A stretch of 64,000 nucleotides of DNA from Epiperipatus broadwayi (Eukaryota > Onychophora > Udeonychophora > Euonychophora > Peripatidae), in NCBI GenBank assembly GCA_028023455.1, contig JAQFVV010000021.1, positions 5,174,853 to 5,238,852 of the forward strand, in the 5' to 3' direction. The position numbers were made by a program, and so were the translations under genes. A model generated the notes under the pieces. That model saw nothing but the letters and a program-made list of their open reading frames with translations. It was not told the origin of the DNA and did no database searches. The stretch's first letter is position 1; each line of letters starts with the position of its first letter. Positions 35,730-46,965 of this stretch are shown in pieces.

Positions 35730-36734
35730 TTAAAATAAAAATAAACAAACATACATTTTCTTTCTCCTTTTTTTACCCACCAGTCCATCATAATTCCTGG
35801 TTTCCTTGCTTCTGATTTCAATGCATAGAAACAATTCTTCTTGAAGTAGAGAAGACAAACATGAATAATAACAATTGAGGATTTGAATTCAATTTTTAAA
35901 GTCTGATATTTTTCTTTCAAGTATATAAATATTTCCAAACTTTTAAAATAACAGATACTTGGTTGATGCAAAATCTACACATCACTGGCTTTATTTTTTT
36001 TTATTGGTAATAATATATGAAGAGAATTCTTTTATTGACAAAATTCAGTTATGATCCAAATGAGTATTAAATACAATCATTTTTTCAAGTCAGTAAAGTA
36101 AAATTTCAATTGCTTAATATCACATAGAAGTTGAATTAATCGATCTTGTGAAATTCATTGATCAAAAATATGACATCCATATATAAATCATGGGGGTTGT
36201 ACTCATCTCAAATACATAAATGAAATCCCAGATTTTAACAATGAAATATTTTATAGCTTACTTACATTATGAGAAATTTAGATGGCTTTTTTTTTTTATA
36301 TAATACATTTTACCATTTCCCCTGGAACTTCATCACCAAACTGCCCCAAATAGAATGGGTAAAGTTAAATTTTTATTCTTCCATGGGTTTAGAAATTAAT
36401 CACTTTTAAAAAATAAAATTGATAATTTTTATTGATGAATGTAAAAGCGTCCATTTTAAGCAATGAGAAAAGTTATTAGACTTGAGTTGAAGCGTTTCAG
36501 TTATATTTATAACATATCTTTGCTGACATTAATGTTACTAAGATAACTTGTTCAACTGAACTCAAAGATAACTCTGTGATGTAAGAAAATTGTCTTTTAT
36601 AATTGATAAAAATGAAGAGTTTTAGAAAACATTTAATACAATAAAAAAAATCCTGTTTTATAATTTCTATATTATTTTTCATTTTCAATCAAAAATAAAG
36701 AATTCACATTACATTTTCTATACTTTGGAAGAAA
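35730..36734. other. AT-rich, no recognisable feature
   Basis: Only short frames (108 and 63 codons on the minus strand) of low-complexity composition. Confidence 0.45.
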
Positions 36735-36826
36735 AGCTTGTGGTTTAAGACCTGTAGAGGTCCCTACTATCGCATTTTTATACGCATGTTCTTGAGGCTA
36801 CAGTCTTAATAAATATTACTTATGTA
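36735..36826 (+). repeat. 90-base dispersed repeat, copy 2
   Basis: Carries AAGCTTGTGGTTTAAGACC, GTAGAGGTCCCTACTATCGC and TAATAAATATTACTTATG, close to copy 1 at 30902, in the same orientation. Confidence 0.75.
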
Positions 36827-37675
36827 ATCAATGTGCATTTAAATAAATTTTTTAATTATACTTTATAATGAATATATATATTTAACATATATCTTTAATA
36901 ATATATTCCAATATAAAAAATAAATAAACTAATATATATGAAAAATCAGAAGTTGTTATTGTGAATGTAATAACAAAATGAACACATAATAACAATGATT
37001 TTATTCAAATGGTTCATTTTATGATTTGCTTAATTATTTTCCAGTATCTATTTATTTATTCACTTATTTATATTTTCCCTAAATTGATTCGATGCTAATA
37101 TTAATATTATTTTAAAATATTAGGTTGCCATGGTTATCTAGCTAACATTTATACTTCAACACCTCCATTAACCATAGATCAAATAACATGAAATTAAATA
37201 AGACCAATAAACTTCCTTTTTTATTTTTATATTTTTTCATACATTGTGATGTACAGCTCCTAATCTGGGCAGATACTATATATATATATATATGAAATTA
37301 AGTATATATATATATGAAATTAAGTTTATATACAAATTGACATATGAAATTAAATTATAACATGAGATATATGTCTTACTCATTTGAAAAGTGGGATGGC
37401 TGTCTCAAAATGCATTCATTGCAAGAGAGGTTGAGCTGACTTCTGTAGTGATGAATGGATGCAGTGTGGTAAAACAAAGGTGATAAATAAACTGATAAAA
37501 AGAAAATACTTAGGAAAATATAGATACATAAATATTTTAGATCAGAAAAGAAATAGAAAAATGACAACAAACAAATTAAAAAAAAAATCCATTAATAGAG
37601 AGAAAAAAATGTAGTCAAAAATTTATGATGCTTGGAGAATGTCCTTCATACCTATGATTTCCACATCAAGTTTCA
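36827..37675. other. AT-rich with TA microsatellites
   Basis: TATATATA tracts at about 37276-37315, with a GAAATTAAGT motif repeated three times. Nothing else is supported. Confidence 0.45.
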
Positions 37676-37820
37676 TTCATCCGTAATAAGTGAAACACAG
37701 GCTTAATATATACCATGTGTCTGTATATGTAATATAGGGTATATGAGCACAGACTTTCACACGACCCACCACTCTCCACTCTATCTAATAACACCGATAC
37801 ACTCAAGCACATATATGCTG
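37676..37820 (+). repeat. Unit shared with the 35355 hairpin
   Basis: The first 90 bases (GTAATAAGTGAAACACAGGC to GAGCACAGACTTTCAC) match 35310-35400. They run directly into family B sequence, which suggests both belong to one longer repeat. Confidence 0.65.
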
Positions 37821-38010
37821 AAAAGATAAATAATCACCAATATACGTATTTCATGCTAAACCAGCAATCAGCAGTTGGTCCAGATTATCATCTCCCACAC
37901 ATATATACTCTGAACACTTATAGTATATATGTGTGGGAGATGATAATCTGGACCAACTGATGATTGCTGGTTTAGCATGAAATACGTATATTGGTGATTA
38001 TTTATCTTTT
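37821..38010. repeat. Near-perfect hairpin of family B, ~89-base arms
   Basis: The left arm 37821-37909 (AAAAGATAAATAATCACC...CACACATATATAC) is the reverse complement of 37922-38010 (GTATATATGTGTGGG...GGTGATTATTTATCTTTT). The spacer is about 12 bases and there are only one or two mismatches. The arms contain CATGCTAAACCAGCAATCA, the family B block. The high arm identity suggests a recent origin or gene conversion between the arms. Confidence 0.9.
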
Positions 38011-38300
38011 CATCCGTAATTAAAAAATAAACATTAACTACATAATAAAAAAATTAGAATTAAAAAAAATTTCCTATATTTTTTAATTCAGTGCATATAC
38101 AGTATGTATACACACACATTTAAATAATGTTATATCAATGTTTGAAATCAATTTATATATACCAGAATATGGAAAACCTGGTAATGCCTCTTTTTTCAGT
38201 TTCTCTGTATGCACACAGGCTGTCAAAGGTCTTTGTCCGAAGGCTATTTTACTGTATCTACTTAAACAAAAAAATATTTATGCATAATTTATTTACTCTG

Positions 38301-38530
38301 AACATCACATGATCACCATTGGATAAGTAGACACTAGATAGGGATTTTATGCATAAACCTTCTTGCATCCATTGATTACTGTGGCTTGCACTACGGAGAG
38401 TTTCTCATGGTTTTATCAGCTTGCATAAGTATAGAAAATGGAGATTGTGTGATGTTTAGTACATTAATGATTACTACTAATTACTAATCATTTGTTAGGC
38501 TGGAGATTGTCATTTTAAGCCCATACATAT
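38301..38530 (+). repeat. Family A joined to family B
   Basis: Family A blocks (CATCACATGATCACCATTGG, GACACTAGATAGGGATTTTA, TGGCTTGCACTACGG) continue without a break into family B (GATTACTACTAATTACTAATC, GCTGGAGATTGTC). This is the best evidence that A and B are parts of one element. Confidence 0.6.
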
Positions 38531-40596
38531 AGCTTAATTAAAGATTAATATATCTATTCTTATTAAGTACAAATAAGTTTACATTAATCCAACACCACAT
38601 CTTAAAAATGTCTAAAACTTTTATTTCATCACATATACATTTCAAACATAGATATAAAGTCATTTAAAAGACAAATGGTCCCCAAGACAGAGAAGGGTGA
38701 GATGTTATGACCTGGGTTAGGCAAAAGGTGTTGGTTCCACCAGAAATGCATCTTGGACATTTACGTTATTCAGATGTCTAAATTTGAAGTGTGTGTGGTC
38801 AAATAGAGGTTTTAAGGATATAGTTTGTTGTATATTATTAATTTTTGTGAGGACGGGAATCTGCTTCAAGGCCGTATCAAAGCCTCCACAATTGATGTTC
38901 ATATTGTAATGTAAGGTTGTGCTTGATTTTCTGATTAATCTAAAAAAAAATAATTCTCTAAGCTATGTCAGCTTAAGTTTTGTGTATGTGTATACCTGTG
39001 TTAAATACTTTTCTTTATTCAAATAATCATATAACTTCATAATTTCTTCTTTTTATTTAAATGACTTTCAATAACAGTTGAAATAATTTTAACTTATACA
39101 TTAAAATTAATTGCTTTAAACAGCTTTTTAAAAGTAAAATAAACAAAGTAATGATGATAATATTTTTTCAATTGAAAAGTTATAATGGAGTCCAAAATGC
39201 GGTTATTATTTTATTTTATAGAGATTGCAGATGTTTTGTGAGCAGATTTTATTGACATTTTTCCATTTCAAAGTTTGGCTACATGATTCATAGCTTCCTA
39301 TAAAAGCACCTTCTAATAATTTCTGATTTGAGAGTGCCAATATTATAAAATTCAACTTTCTAAAGAGATTTTACAGTATATCTGAATTCTGAAAAAATAT
39401 ATATAATTTCTTAACAATATTTACAATACATTTTCTCTTTTAGTAAAAAAAAAAAAAAAGGACTATCGATTATTTAAAAGTTTAAATTTTGTTTAATATT
39501 TTTCTTCACAAAAGAGAAGCAAAGAAACTTTATCTCTTTACCGCTAGATATTTATAAATATTTTAGTAGCGTACATTGAATACACGTATAGAAAGCACAA
39601 AAGAAAAAATTACTTATTATAATCTTATTTTTATGTTAAAGCGTATACAATTTTTGTAATGATAAAAAAAAATATTTTTTTATGTTAATCAAAATAATTA
39701 ATATAAATAAAAGCTATTGCACAGGATATGTGTAAATTAATATTATAATTAATAAAAAAAAAACTATACAAATCCATTGTATGTGTCAAAGATATGAAAT
39801 CCGCCTTACTATAATATAAAATTATATTATTCGTTACCATGAAAGTGTATTGTGTGAATTTTTAACCTCGAAATATATAGTAAATAAAAATTTAAGATTT
39901 CAACCATATCACTTATCTAATTTTTTATATTAATTGTATAAATAAATTTGAAGAGATATTGTTTCCAATTAATGTCCTTAATATATTTTTTTATTGTGGC
40001 TACTGTACTATATGAAAAAATTGACCAATCCCTCTGCGGAATGCATCCATTTAAGGAATAACTTCCTTTTTCAGCAGCCAGCGTAAACAACAACACATAA
40101 ATTTAACAGACACTAGACATATTAATATTATAATGGTGACTAATTTGATGTCAAAGCTTGAATATTTAGCGCTATATTTATTTACTATAAATTAGCCTAT
40201 TTCATCACGATTATATACTAATCGAGGCGATTTTTAAAATTAAAAATTTTAATTAAGTAATTCAACATCAAAATTTATTAATTATACAAAGTAGTACTCA
40301 TCCTCTTCACTCACAAAAATACCCTTTTTTTAGTTCTTACATTTCTATCCAGATAGATTACATAAATATTAAAATGACCAGTTTTTTGTTTTCTATATAT
40401 ACACTTTAATTCATTATTAGTCCTATCTCTAAATTAAAAAAAAGAAAATTCAAATCATCATGCATTTGAAATGACATCTGATGGAATCTATACTGCATAA
40501 AGAAATTGTCATTAGCAAAAAGTTGGCAATGTAGAATGATTTAACATCAATGTGATATTACTATTGAATTCTTTCTTTGAAAAAATGTTAAGTCAA
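38531..40596. other. AT-rich, no recognisable feature
   Basis: Two kilobases without an open frame, RNA motif or repeat that I can support. Confidence 0.45.
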
Positions 40597-40690
40597 GCGT
40601 TGGTGGTCGAGAGGTTAGCACAGCTGCCTTACAAGCAGTTGTCCCGGGTTAGCGGGTTTGCTTCCCGGCCGATGCTATGACACATGAAAA
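40597..40690 (+). repeat. tRNA-derived SINE head (family T), copy 3
   Basis: The best preserved copy. GCGTTGG at the 5' end pairs with CCGATGC at the 3' end as a 7-bp acceptor stem. D arm GGTCGAGAGGTTAGCAC, anticodon arm CTGC-CTTACAA-GCAG and T arm CGGG-TTTGCTT-CCCG are present. TATGACACATG and a short A run (A8) follow, as a retroposon tail would. A working tRNA is unlikely because of the extra bases between the anticodon and T arms. Confidence 0.75.
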
Positions 40691-41306
40691 AAAATGTTAA
40701 ATGGGAATGAACATTGAAATATTGAAATGAAAGCATAGCAGAATTGGATTACATTTTAACTAATAAGAAATATATCTTTCAAGATTGTTTTTAATAGCTT
40801 CTATATAGAAAATGATTATTAATTAATGGAATGTAAGATGTTTGTTACCGCAAACTAGAGACAAACTATTAAAAAGATAGTATTAACTGTTGATATTCCT
40901 AATCTTCAGACATATTCCAACTTTGCAAATCATTTAAAAATATTACCAGACTGATTTGACTGAAACCAATAAGAAGGTAAATGATATTCTACAAGAACTT
41001 CAAATAAAATAACTGGTATAAAAAAGCAATTTACCAATAAATTTCTAACTATTGTTGTGCATGTATTTTTGATGCACACAATTCAATTATTCATCATTTG
41101 TGACTGTGTGAGTTGTTTATTTGTGGTCACACATGCACATTGTTGAAGTACTTTAATACATGCTTATATATAAAAAATATTAATTACATTGGGTTACCAT
41201 TTATCTTTTTCTCTCTCAAACTTCTGCTTGATAATGTAGGATTACTGTGATTTATTTATATATTGTAACCCAATAAAAAGGTGAATAGTTTCTTCTCCAA
41301 GATACC
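40691..41306. other. AT-rich, no recognisable feature
   Basis: No gene or repeat is supported. Confidence 0.45.
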
Positions 41307-41571
41307 TTGTAGCACCATTCCTGAATCAATGCATGTATTTTTAATAACAGTTGTTATTAACCACATTTTTAAGGCACTACTGTGTCAGGCATTGTAGCAA
41401 CCAATGCATGTGTTTTAACAACATAATTTGGCCATTAACCACAACATTTATTTAAGTTACTACTATGTCCGATTTGTAGCAACATTTCTGAACAAATGCA
41501 TATATTTTGTTAACAACACCATTCAGCTATTAACCACAATATTTTTTTAAAGCACTACTGGGTCTAATCCA
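41307..41571 (+). repeat. Tandem repeat, three diverged units of ~82-98 bases
   Basis: Units start at 41307, 41392 and 41474 with TTGTAGCA. Each has AATGCATGT/AATGCATAT, TATTAACCACA (CATTAACCACA in the second) and a final ACTACT(G/A)TG(T)-type block. The array ends 40 bases before the mariner-type fragment. Confidence 0.75.
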
Positions 41572-41610
41572 CAAATTATGAAATGTGATAGGGTGGTGTC
41601 ATCTTAGCCC

Positions 41611-41802
41611 ATGATGGGACAGAGTGCTAGCATTACATTTTGTTTTAAATTGGGCAAAACTGTTGTTAAAACATTAGCAATGATTCAATGGTATATGGCA
41701 GTGAAACCAGGGGTGACAAGATTTGTTTTCAAATGGTCTGCAAAATTTCTTGAGGCAGGAGCATTGAAAATGGCTTACAAAGATCCAAAACACATTGGCT
41801 AG
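41611..41802 (+). pseudogene. Mariner-type transposase N-terminal HTH, fragment
   Basis: The 63-codon frame reads ITFCFKLGKTVVKTLAMIQ and then FKWSAKFLEAG. This matches the first helix-turn-helix of mariner-family transposases (typically IKFCFKLGKT...ML..AYG...VFEWHKRF.EG), including the Phe/Trp spacing of the second helix. That domain binds the transposon ends. The link and catalytic DDE/D domain are absent, and the frame ends 60 codons in. It could instead be a host-domesticated HTH, but its truncated state favours a relic. Confidence 0.6.
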
Positions 41803-42531
41803 TGACTTAAAATTTTGGGTATAAATAGATGAAGTATGTTGCTATGTAACATTTGCATTGATTTATGGAAAGGACTGCAGGAAGATTGGAGAAAAAATCG
41901 ATCATTTTTTCACTGAAATACACTGTTCATGATTTCCTAAATATGTTAAAATGTATTTACTATTGTTATAGTTTATTATATATTCAATTTTTAATTCAGT
42001 TATTTATCTTCTCATAAACATGCATGTTGTTCAATTTTTTTATGGTCATAAATGCACATTCAAATTATATTATATTATTATTGAAATAAAATATAGTATG
42101 TCAAAAACCAACACAAAAAGACAGTCCACTCTTTCTGACAGATATAGCATGACTCATTGTTTTTAATGTATATTTATTAATTATATTATTTAATAAATGC
42201 ATTTTTTTAAATATATAAATGACATTATAATCACAGCCAAGCTGATTAAAGTGCAACAACCAATCAGATCAGTTCTGCAGTCTTCAAGTAAACAAATAGC
42301 AAACTACTGATCAAAAGATGGTCATTTTTGAGTAGTCATTCATGTTGTTATGCATGAGCTAATATCTGAAAATTATTGCTATAAAAGTTAAGATACAATG
42401 TGTAGCAACATTTCTTACATCACATTCTTATGTCAGAACAAATGTTAATAGATAGGTGGTATTATCTGTCTTTTGAAAAGTTTATTTATATTGTAGAATT
42501 TATTGGAAGCTTCAGTTACTTCCTGTTCAGT

Positions 42532-42533
<2 letters not shown>
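41803..42533. other. AT-rich, no recognisable feature
   Basis: No further mariner sequence or other feature is seen. Confidence 0.45.

Positions 42534-42568
<35 letters not shown>
42534..42568. repeat. (TA)n at the left edge of the Penelope pair
   Basis: An uninterrupted TA run directly abutting the element 3' end. A longer one (44381-44450) borders the other side. Confidence 0.9.
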
Positions 42569-42569
<1 letters not shown>

Positions 42570-42571
<2 letters not shown>

Positions 42572-43846
42572 CTATTTGCGGGATATTCTGTATAGTGAAA
42601 AAGCTAAATGCTGACGTTTCAGTACAATATCAAGTACCTTCTTCAGAGTGTCCTCTTTCTCAAATCATAAAAATATGTGTGAGATTTAAAATCGTTTTTA
42701 TCGTTTTCTTTCTCCTTATATTTAAATTCTATTGGTTGAGAAGTTTTAAAATTTATTTTCTCTTCCAATAGCTTCTTCCAAATGTTGTTAATCTTCTTTA
42801 ATTCACACCTTTCATTTATACTCATGGGCCTTTTAAAAATTTCTATAGCTTCTATTAGCAATCTCTGGTCATATTGTTCAATTTTTGCTAAAATATTTGT
42901 TTTTTCAAAATTGATATCATGATTTGTTAATTTTATATGAGAATAAATAGCTGATGAATTGGATTTTTCTCTGACTGCCAGAATGTGTTCTTCCTTTCTA
43001 ATATTTATTCTACGATTAGTCTGTCCAATATATGTATGTGAACAGACCAGACCATACATGGAATTTCATATACACCATGACACTCCAAAGCAATTTTATC
43101 TTTAGGAAGTGGAAATATTTCACTAATTTTTTTTATAAGTAGTGTAAATTGTGTGAATATTATTATTCTTTAAAAATGTTACCAATTTTTTCACTTACTC
43201 CTTTTATATATGGCAAAATTGTCTTAATTTCTGATGTATCAAAATCTTTTTTCTTTTTATATGTATAAGCCCTATTAATAATGTTGTAATTAAAACCATT
43301 ATGAAGAAGCATTTTATTAGTAGCAGAAAGGTCCCGGTGAAAATGGCTATCATCAGAAAGTCTCTTTGTTCTATCCAATAATGTCTTTGCCACTGAAAAT
43401 AGTTGTGCAGGATAGTGATGAGAGGAAAAATGCAGATATCTCCCAGTGTGTGTTGGTTTTTTATATATACCATGGGATAAAGAACCATCTTCCCTTCTTT
43501 CAATCAAAACATCTAAAAAAGGTAATTGATTATTATTTTCTATTTCCATGGTAAATTTAATATTGTTATGAAAAGAGTTTAAAAAATTAAAAAGGTCATC
43601 AAGAGCATGCTTGCCATGAGGCCAAATAACAAAGGTATCATCAACATACCTCAGGCATATAGATGTTTTTTTAACTTCTAAAGTCAAAATTTTATTTTCC
43701 AAATCCTCCATAAAAATAGAAGATAATGCTGGAGAAATTGGTGAAACCATAGCTAGACCTGATGTTTGTTTATACATCTTCCCATCAAAAACAAAAAATG
43801 TATTCCATAAGTAGTGTTCAATCAAAAACACAGCAAAATTAGGCAA
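42570..43846 (-). pseudogene. Penelope-like element: RT and GIY-YIG endonuclease, broken
   Basis: Minus strand. The 227-codon frame 43846-43163 is the C-terminal half of a Penelope RT: QTSGLAMVSPISPALSSIFMEDLE, then YVDDTFVIWPHG with the YVDD catalytic box, then LPFLDVLI and GIYKKPTHTGRYLHFSSHH. After a frame break come a GVYEIPC-like start and YIGQTNRRINIRKEEH (frame 43059-42643), the GIY-YIG nuclease that sets Penelope elements apart from LINEs. The N-terminal half of RT is missing, and at least one shift separates RT from the nuclease. The element's 3' end is the AGAATATCCCGCAAATAG stretch at about 42575-42593. Confidence 0.88.
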
Positions 43847-43872
43847 CTGAATATGTTTTAAAAAATATTTGG

Positions 43873-44345
43873 TTGCCTAACTTTGCTGTGGCTTTGATTG
43901 AACACTGCTTATCGAATACATTTTTTGTTTTTGATGGGCAGATGTATAAACAAACATCAGGTTTAGCTATGGGTTCATCAATTTCTCCAACATTAGCTTC
44001 TATTTTTATGGAGGATTTGGAAAATAAAATTTTGACTTTAGTAGTTAAAAAACCATCTATATGGCTGAGGTATGTTGATGATACCTTTGTTATTTGGCCT
44101 CATGGTAAGCATGCTCTTGATGACTTTTTTAATTTTTTAAACTCGTTTCACAACAATATTAAATTTATTATGGAAATAGAAAATAATAATCAATTACCTT
44201 TTTTAGATGTTTTGATTGAAAGAAGGGAAGATGGCTATTTATCCCATGGTATCTCCAAAAAACCAACACACACTGGGAGGTATCTGCATTTTTCTTCTCA
44301 TCACCACCTTCTCACTACACAGAATATCCCACAAATAGTAATAAT
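43873..44345 (+). pseudogene. Second Penelope-like copy, inverted and internally deleted
   Basis: The 43873-44309 frame is a close relative of the minus-strand copy over the same RT region, including TSGLAMGSSISPTLASIFM, YVDDTFVIWPHG and LPFLDVLI. It then jumps from the SSHHH codons straight to the element 3' tip CAGAATATCCCACAAATAG (44320-44338), losing the rest of RT and all of the GIY-YIG domain. It keeps the RT box better than its partner (AMGSS versus AMVSP). It is 5'-truncated at almost the same base as the other copy. Confidence 0.85.
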
Positions 44346-44378
44346 AATATGACATCTTTTATCTGTGAAAATATTAGA

Positions 44379-44380
<2 letters not shown>

Positions 44381-44450
<70 letters not shown>
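44381..44450. repeat. (TA)n, about 70 bases
   Basis: Borders the right Penelope copy, about 40 bases beyond its 3' tip. Confidence 0.95.
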
Positions 44451-44453
<3 letters not shown>

Positions 44454-46400
44454 GCCATATAAGAATTTGAAGTAAAAGAGAATTCCTTTTACTTCAACAA
44501 AAAGCCCCAACAAAAGGGCTATTATAGGTAAAGGAGAAAACTTGTTTAGTCTCAGGGATTGTCAGTTAGTCATATGATCACTTCTTGGCAACATCAAAGA
44601 TTAAAGTTTATCTCTATTTACATGGATATGATCTCATCATTTTTATTCCTTATTATAACAATCCATAGAAATATTTAATTCAACATATATTTATATATAT
44701 TCATAATCAATCAAAATAAAATGTATGTGTACATAACTAATGCTTTCTTTTACATTTCAATCATATTATTATAGACATTGAAAAATATACTAAGGATTTC
44801 TAATTTGCATTTTAAATCAAATAGGTCTCTTCAGTTACAGCAATCAGATTTTTAAGTCAAACATTGCATTTATTATAGGACAACTGTTGTAAATAAATGC
44901 TTACTACAGTGGAGGGTTTGTCTAATATAAATATTTACTTTCTATCTGTTTATATGCAGAGATTGAATAAGAGCACTCAAAATATTAATGCTATAGTTTG
45001 AACATCATATAACATAGACAGAACCCTAAAGATTTGAAATCAGTTTCATAAACTTTTGTAAAAAATAATGCAATTGATTGAGATAGTAAGAAGCCAAACT
45101 GTTGATGCCTGGTAGGTATCAGCATCCTAAAATTGCTAAACTATTAATATTTAAGAATTCTGAAGCTTAAGACTTTTGGCAGTCTATGTTCCTTAAAATG
45201 GAGATCAAATGTGGTCCTAATCAATGCTTACTGAGATATATAAAAGAATGTTTTAAAGAATAGTAATGAAAAATGCAAAACACCAGCAAGACAACACACT
45301 ACAATTGTTACAGACATGTCTACCAAAAACAGATTTCATAGCAAAACATCTATGATTAAACTGACATTTCAAAACTATAATTTTTGATGTAAACTCTAGG
45401 ATAAGCAAATGGTCATGTCAAGAGCACAACAGTAGCAAGTCAATGAGTGATTGGAAACATGCCAATGTTAGATGAACCATCATTTACACATTTTTAAACC
45501 ACTGTAATTTATTCTGATTATATAAAAAACATCTATTTACATTTGTTTAAACTTGTTATTACTTGGGATTTATAATTGTTGATTTGAGCTTGCCCATAAT
45601 AACTTCTGATTTTTTTCTCTTTTTTTTCTAACACTGATTGAAGAGAAGCGACCTCATTTTTCAGATATTTAATGTTAAGTAATAATTATGTGGTTACATA
45701 AATGCCGGCTATGATTGACTATCTTCTCATCTCTATTTTAATTTGTTAATTACTGTATTGAAACCCAAGGGGAAAAAAAACTCAAATCTGTATCTGTAGC
45801 AAATTAAACTAAGAGACACAAAATTTTAGAAATAAAAAAACTACCCCCTCAGATATCTTTGTGGTCACATGGTCATAGTTTCTGTGATCATAATGCAGGT
45901 AAAAAACAGGATTGACAAAAAGGGTCTTTTATTAATTACTTTAGTACAAGTTTATTTGAAAATAAATACATTTATCAGGTTGAAAAACTTACATGTGGCT
46001 AACCCTGATTCAATGTAAAAACAATTGCCTATTTGTGCTTAAACTTTGTCCTTTCCCTATGCTTTCATTGTTTACTTGTAACTTATATTATGAAGTCTGA
46101 AATATATATATAAAAGGCCTAATTATATAATATATTGGGCCAGTTTCTATATATTTTAAATACATTAGTCTTTTCCAATTGTATGCCCACTTCTACCCTT
46201 TGACTAGGAATATTGATACCAGCAACATCATAACTTTCTCATATATTTCAAAGAATGAAATTTTTCTACAGCTATAGTTTATAAGCTTAAGTAATCAACA
46301 GACATCAGATGATATAGTACTTATAAGTAGTAGGGTAGGGAGGGTGACTGAGAGATGTACTACTTACATGTATTGAAAGTAAAATATTAAAAAGTAAATA
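44451..46400. other. AT-rich, no recognisable feature
   Basis: A small hairpin, AGAATTCCTTTTACTTC beside GAAGTAAAAGAGAATT (about 44468-44500), follows the TA tract. No gene is supported. Confidence 0.45.
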
Positions 46401-46439
46401 TTATGTTATGATACTGAGAAGCAAAAAAATAATTCAAGA

Positions 46440-46965
46440 AAGTGAATTTATAAATGATAAAATGGATAATAAGGAAAAAATATAAATCAAAATCAGTTAA
46501 TATGGAAATAAACAGAGTTAATTATGCCATGACAATGGACATGTTCAGAAAACTCCAAATGGAAATGATTCAAAAAGTGAATGAAATGGCAATAATAAAG
46601 AAATAATTCAAAAAATAAATGATATGGTTAAAGCAAATAAAGAAGGGATGCTCAATAATAATGGTGAAATAATGAAGAAATGGAATAAAAGACCAAACAA
46701 AATAATGATGGAATTGTGAAAAAACTAGATAAATTGGCCAAAGAGATAAAAGACAATCAAGGTCAGTTGAAAGATGAAGTTTACATCATGATCAGTGAAT
46801 TATTGATGATTGTTTGGCCAACCTCAACAATGAGATTGATAATATCAACAAAAAAGTAAAAAAGAATAAAAATCAAAGTAATAAAAAGTTTGAGTAGATG
46901 GAAAAGCAGCTTCAAAATACTATGAAGATGATGCATCATGGATACAATGAAACATTAAAGTATAA
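46440..46965 (+). pseudogene. Possible coiled-coil coding relic (LINE ORF1 or gag type)
   Basis: Purine-rich sequence with several broken plus-strand frames that read Asn/Lys/Glu/Met-rich text (for example IIQKINDMVKANKEGMLN and a repeated MxK..N pattern). This looks like a decayed coiled-coil ORF. There is no zinc knuckle or RT nearby to confirm a family. Confidence 0.3.

Noticed and set aside
41307-41571. CRISPR-like array
   Set aside because: Units are diverged head-to-tail repeats without spacers, in eukaryotic DNA.
46440-46965. Host coiled-coil gene
   Set aside because: Frames are broken, with no splice pattern to explain it. A decayed mobile-element ORF is more likely.
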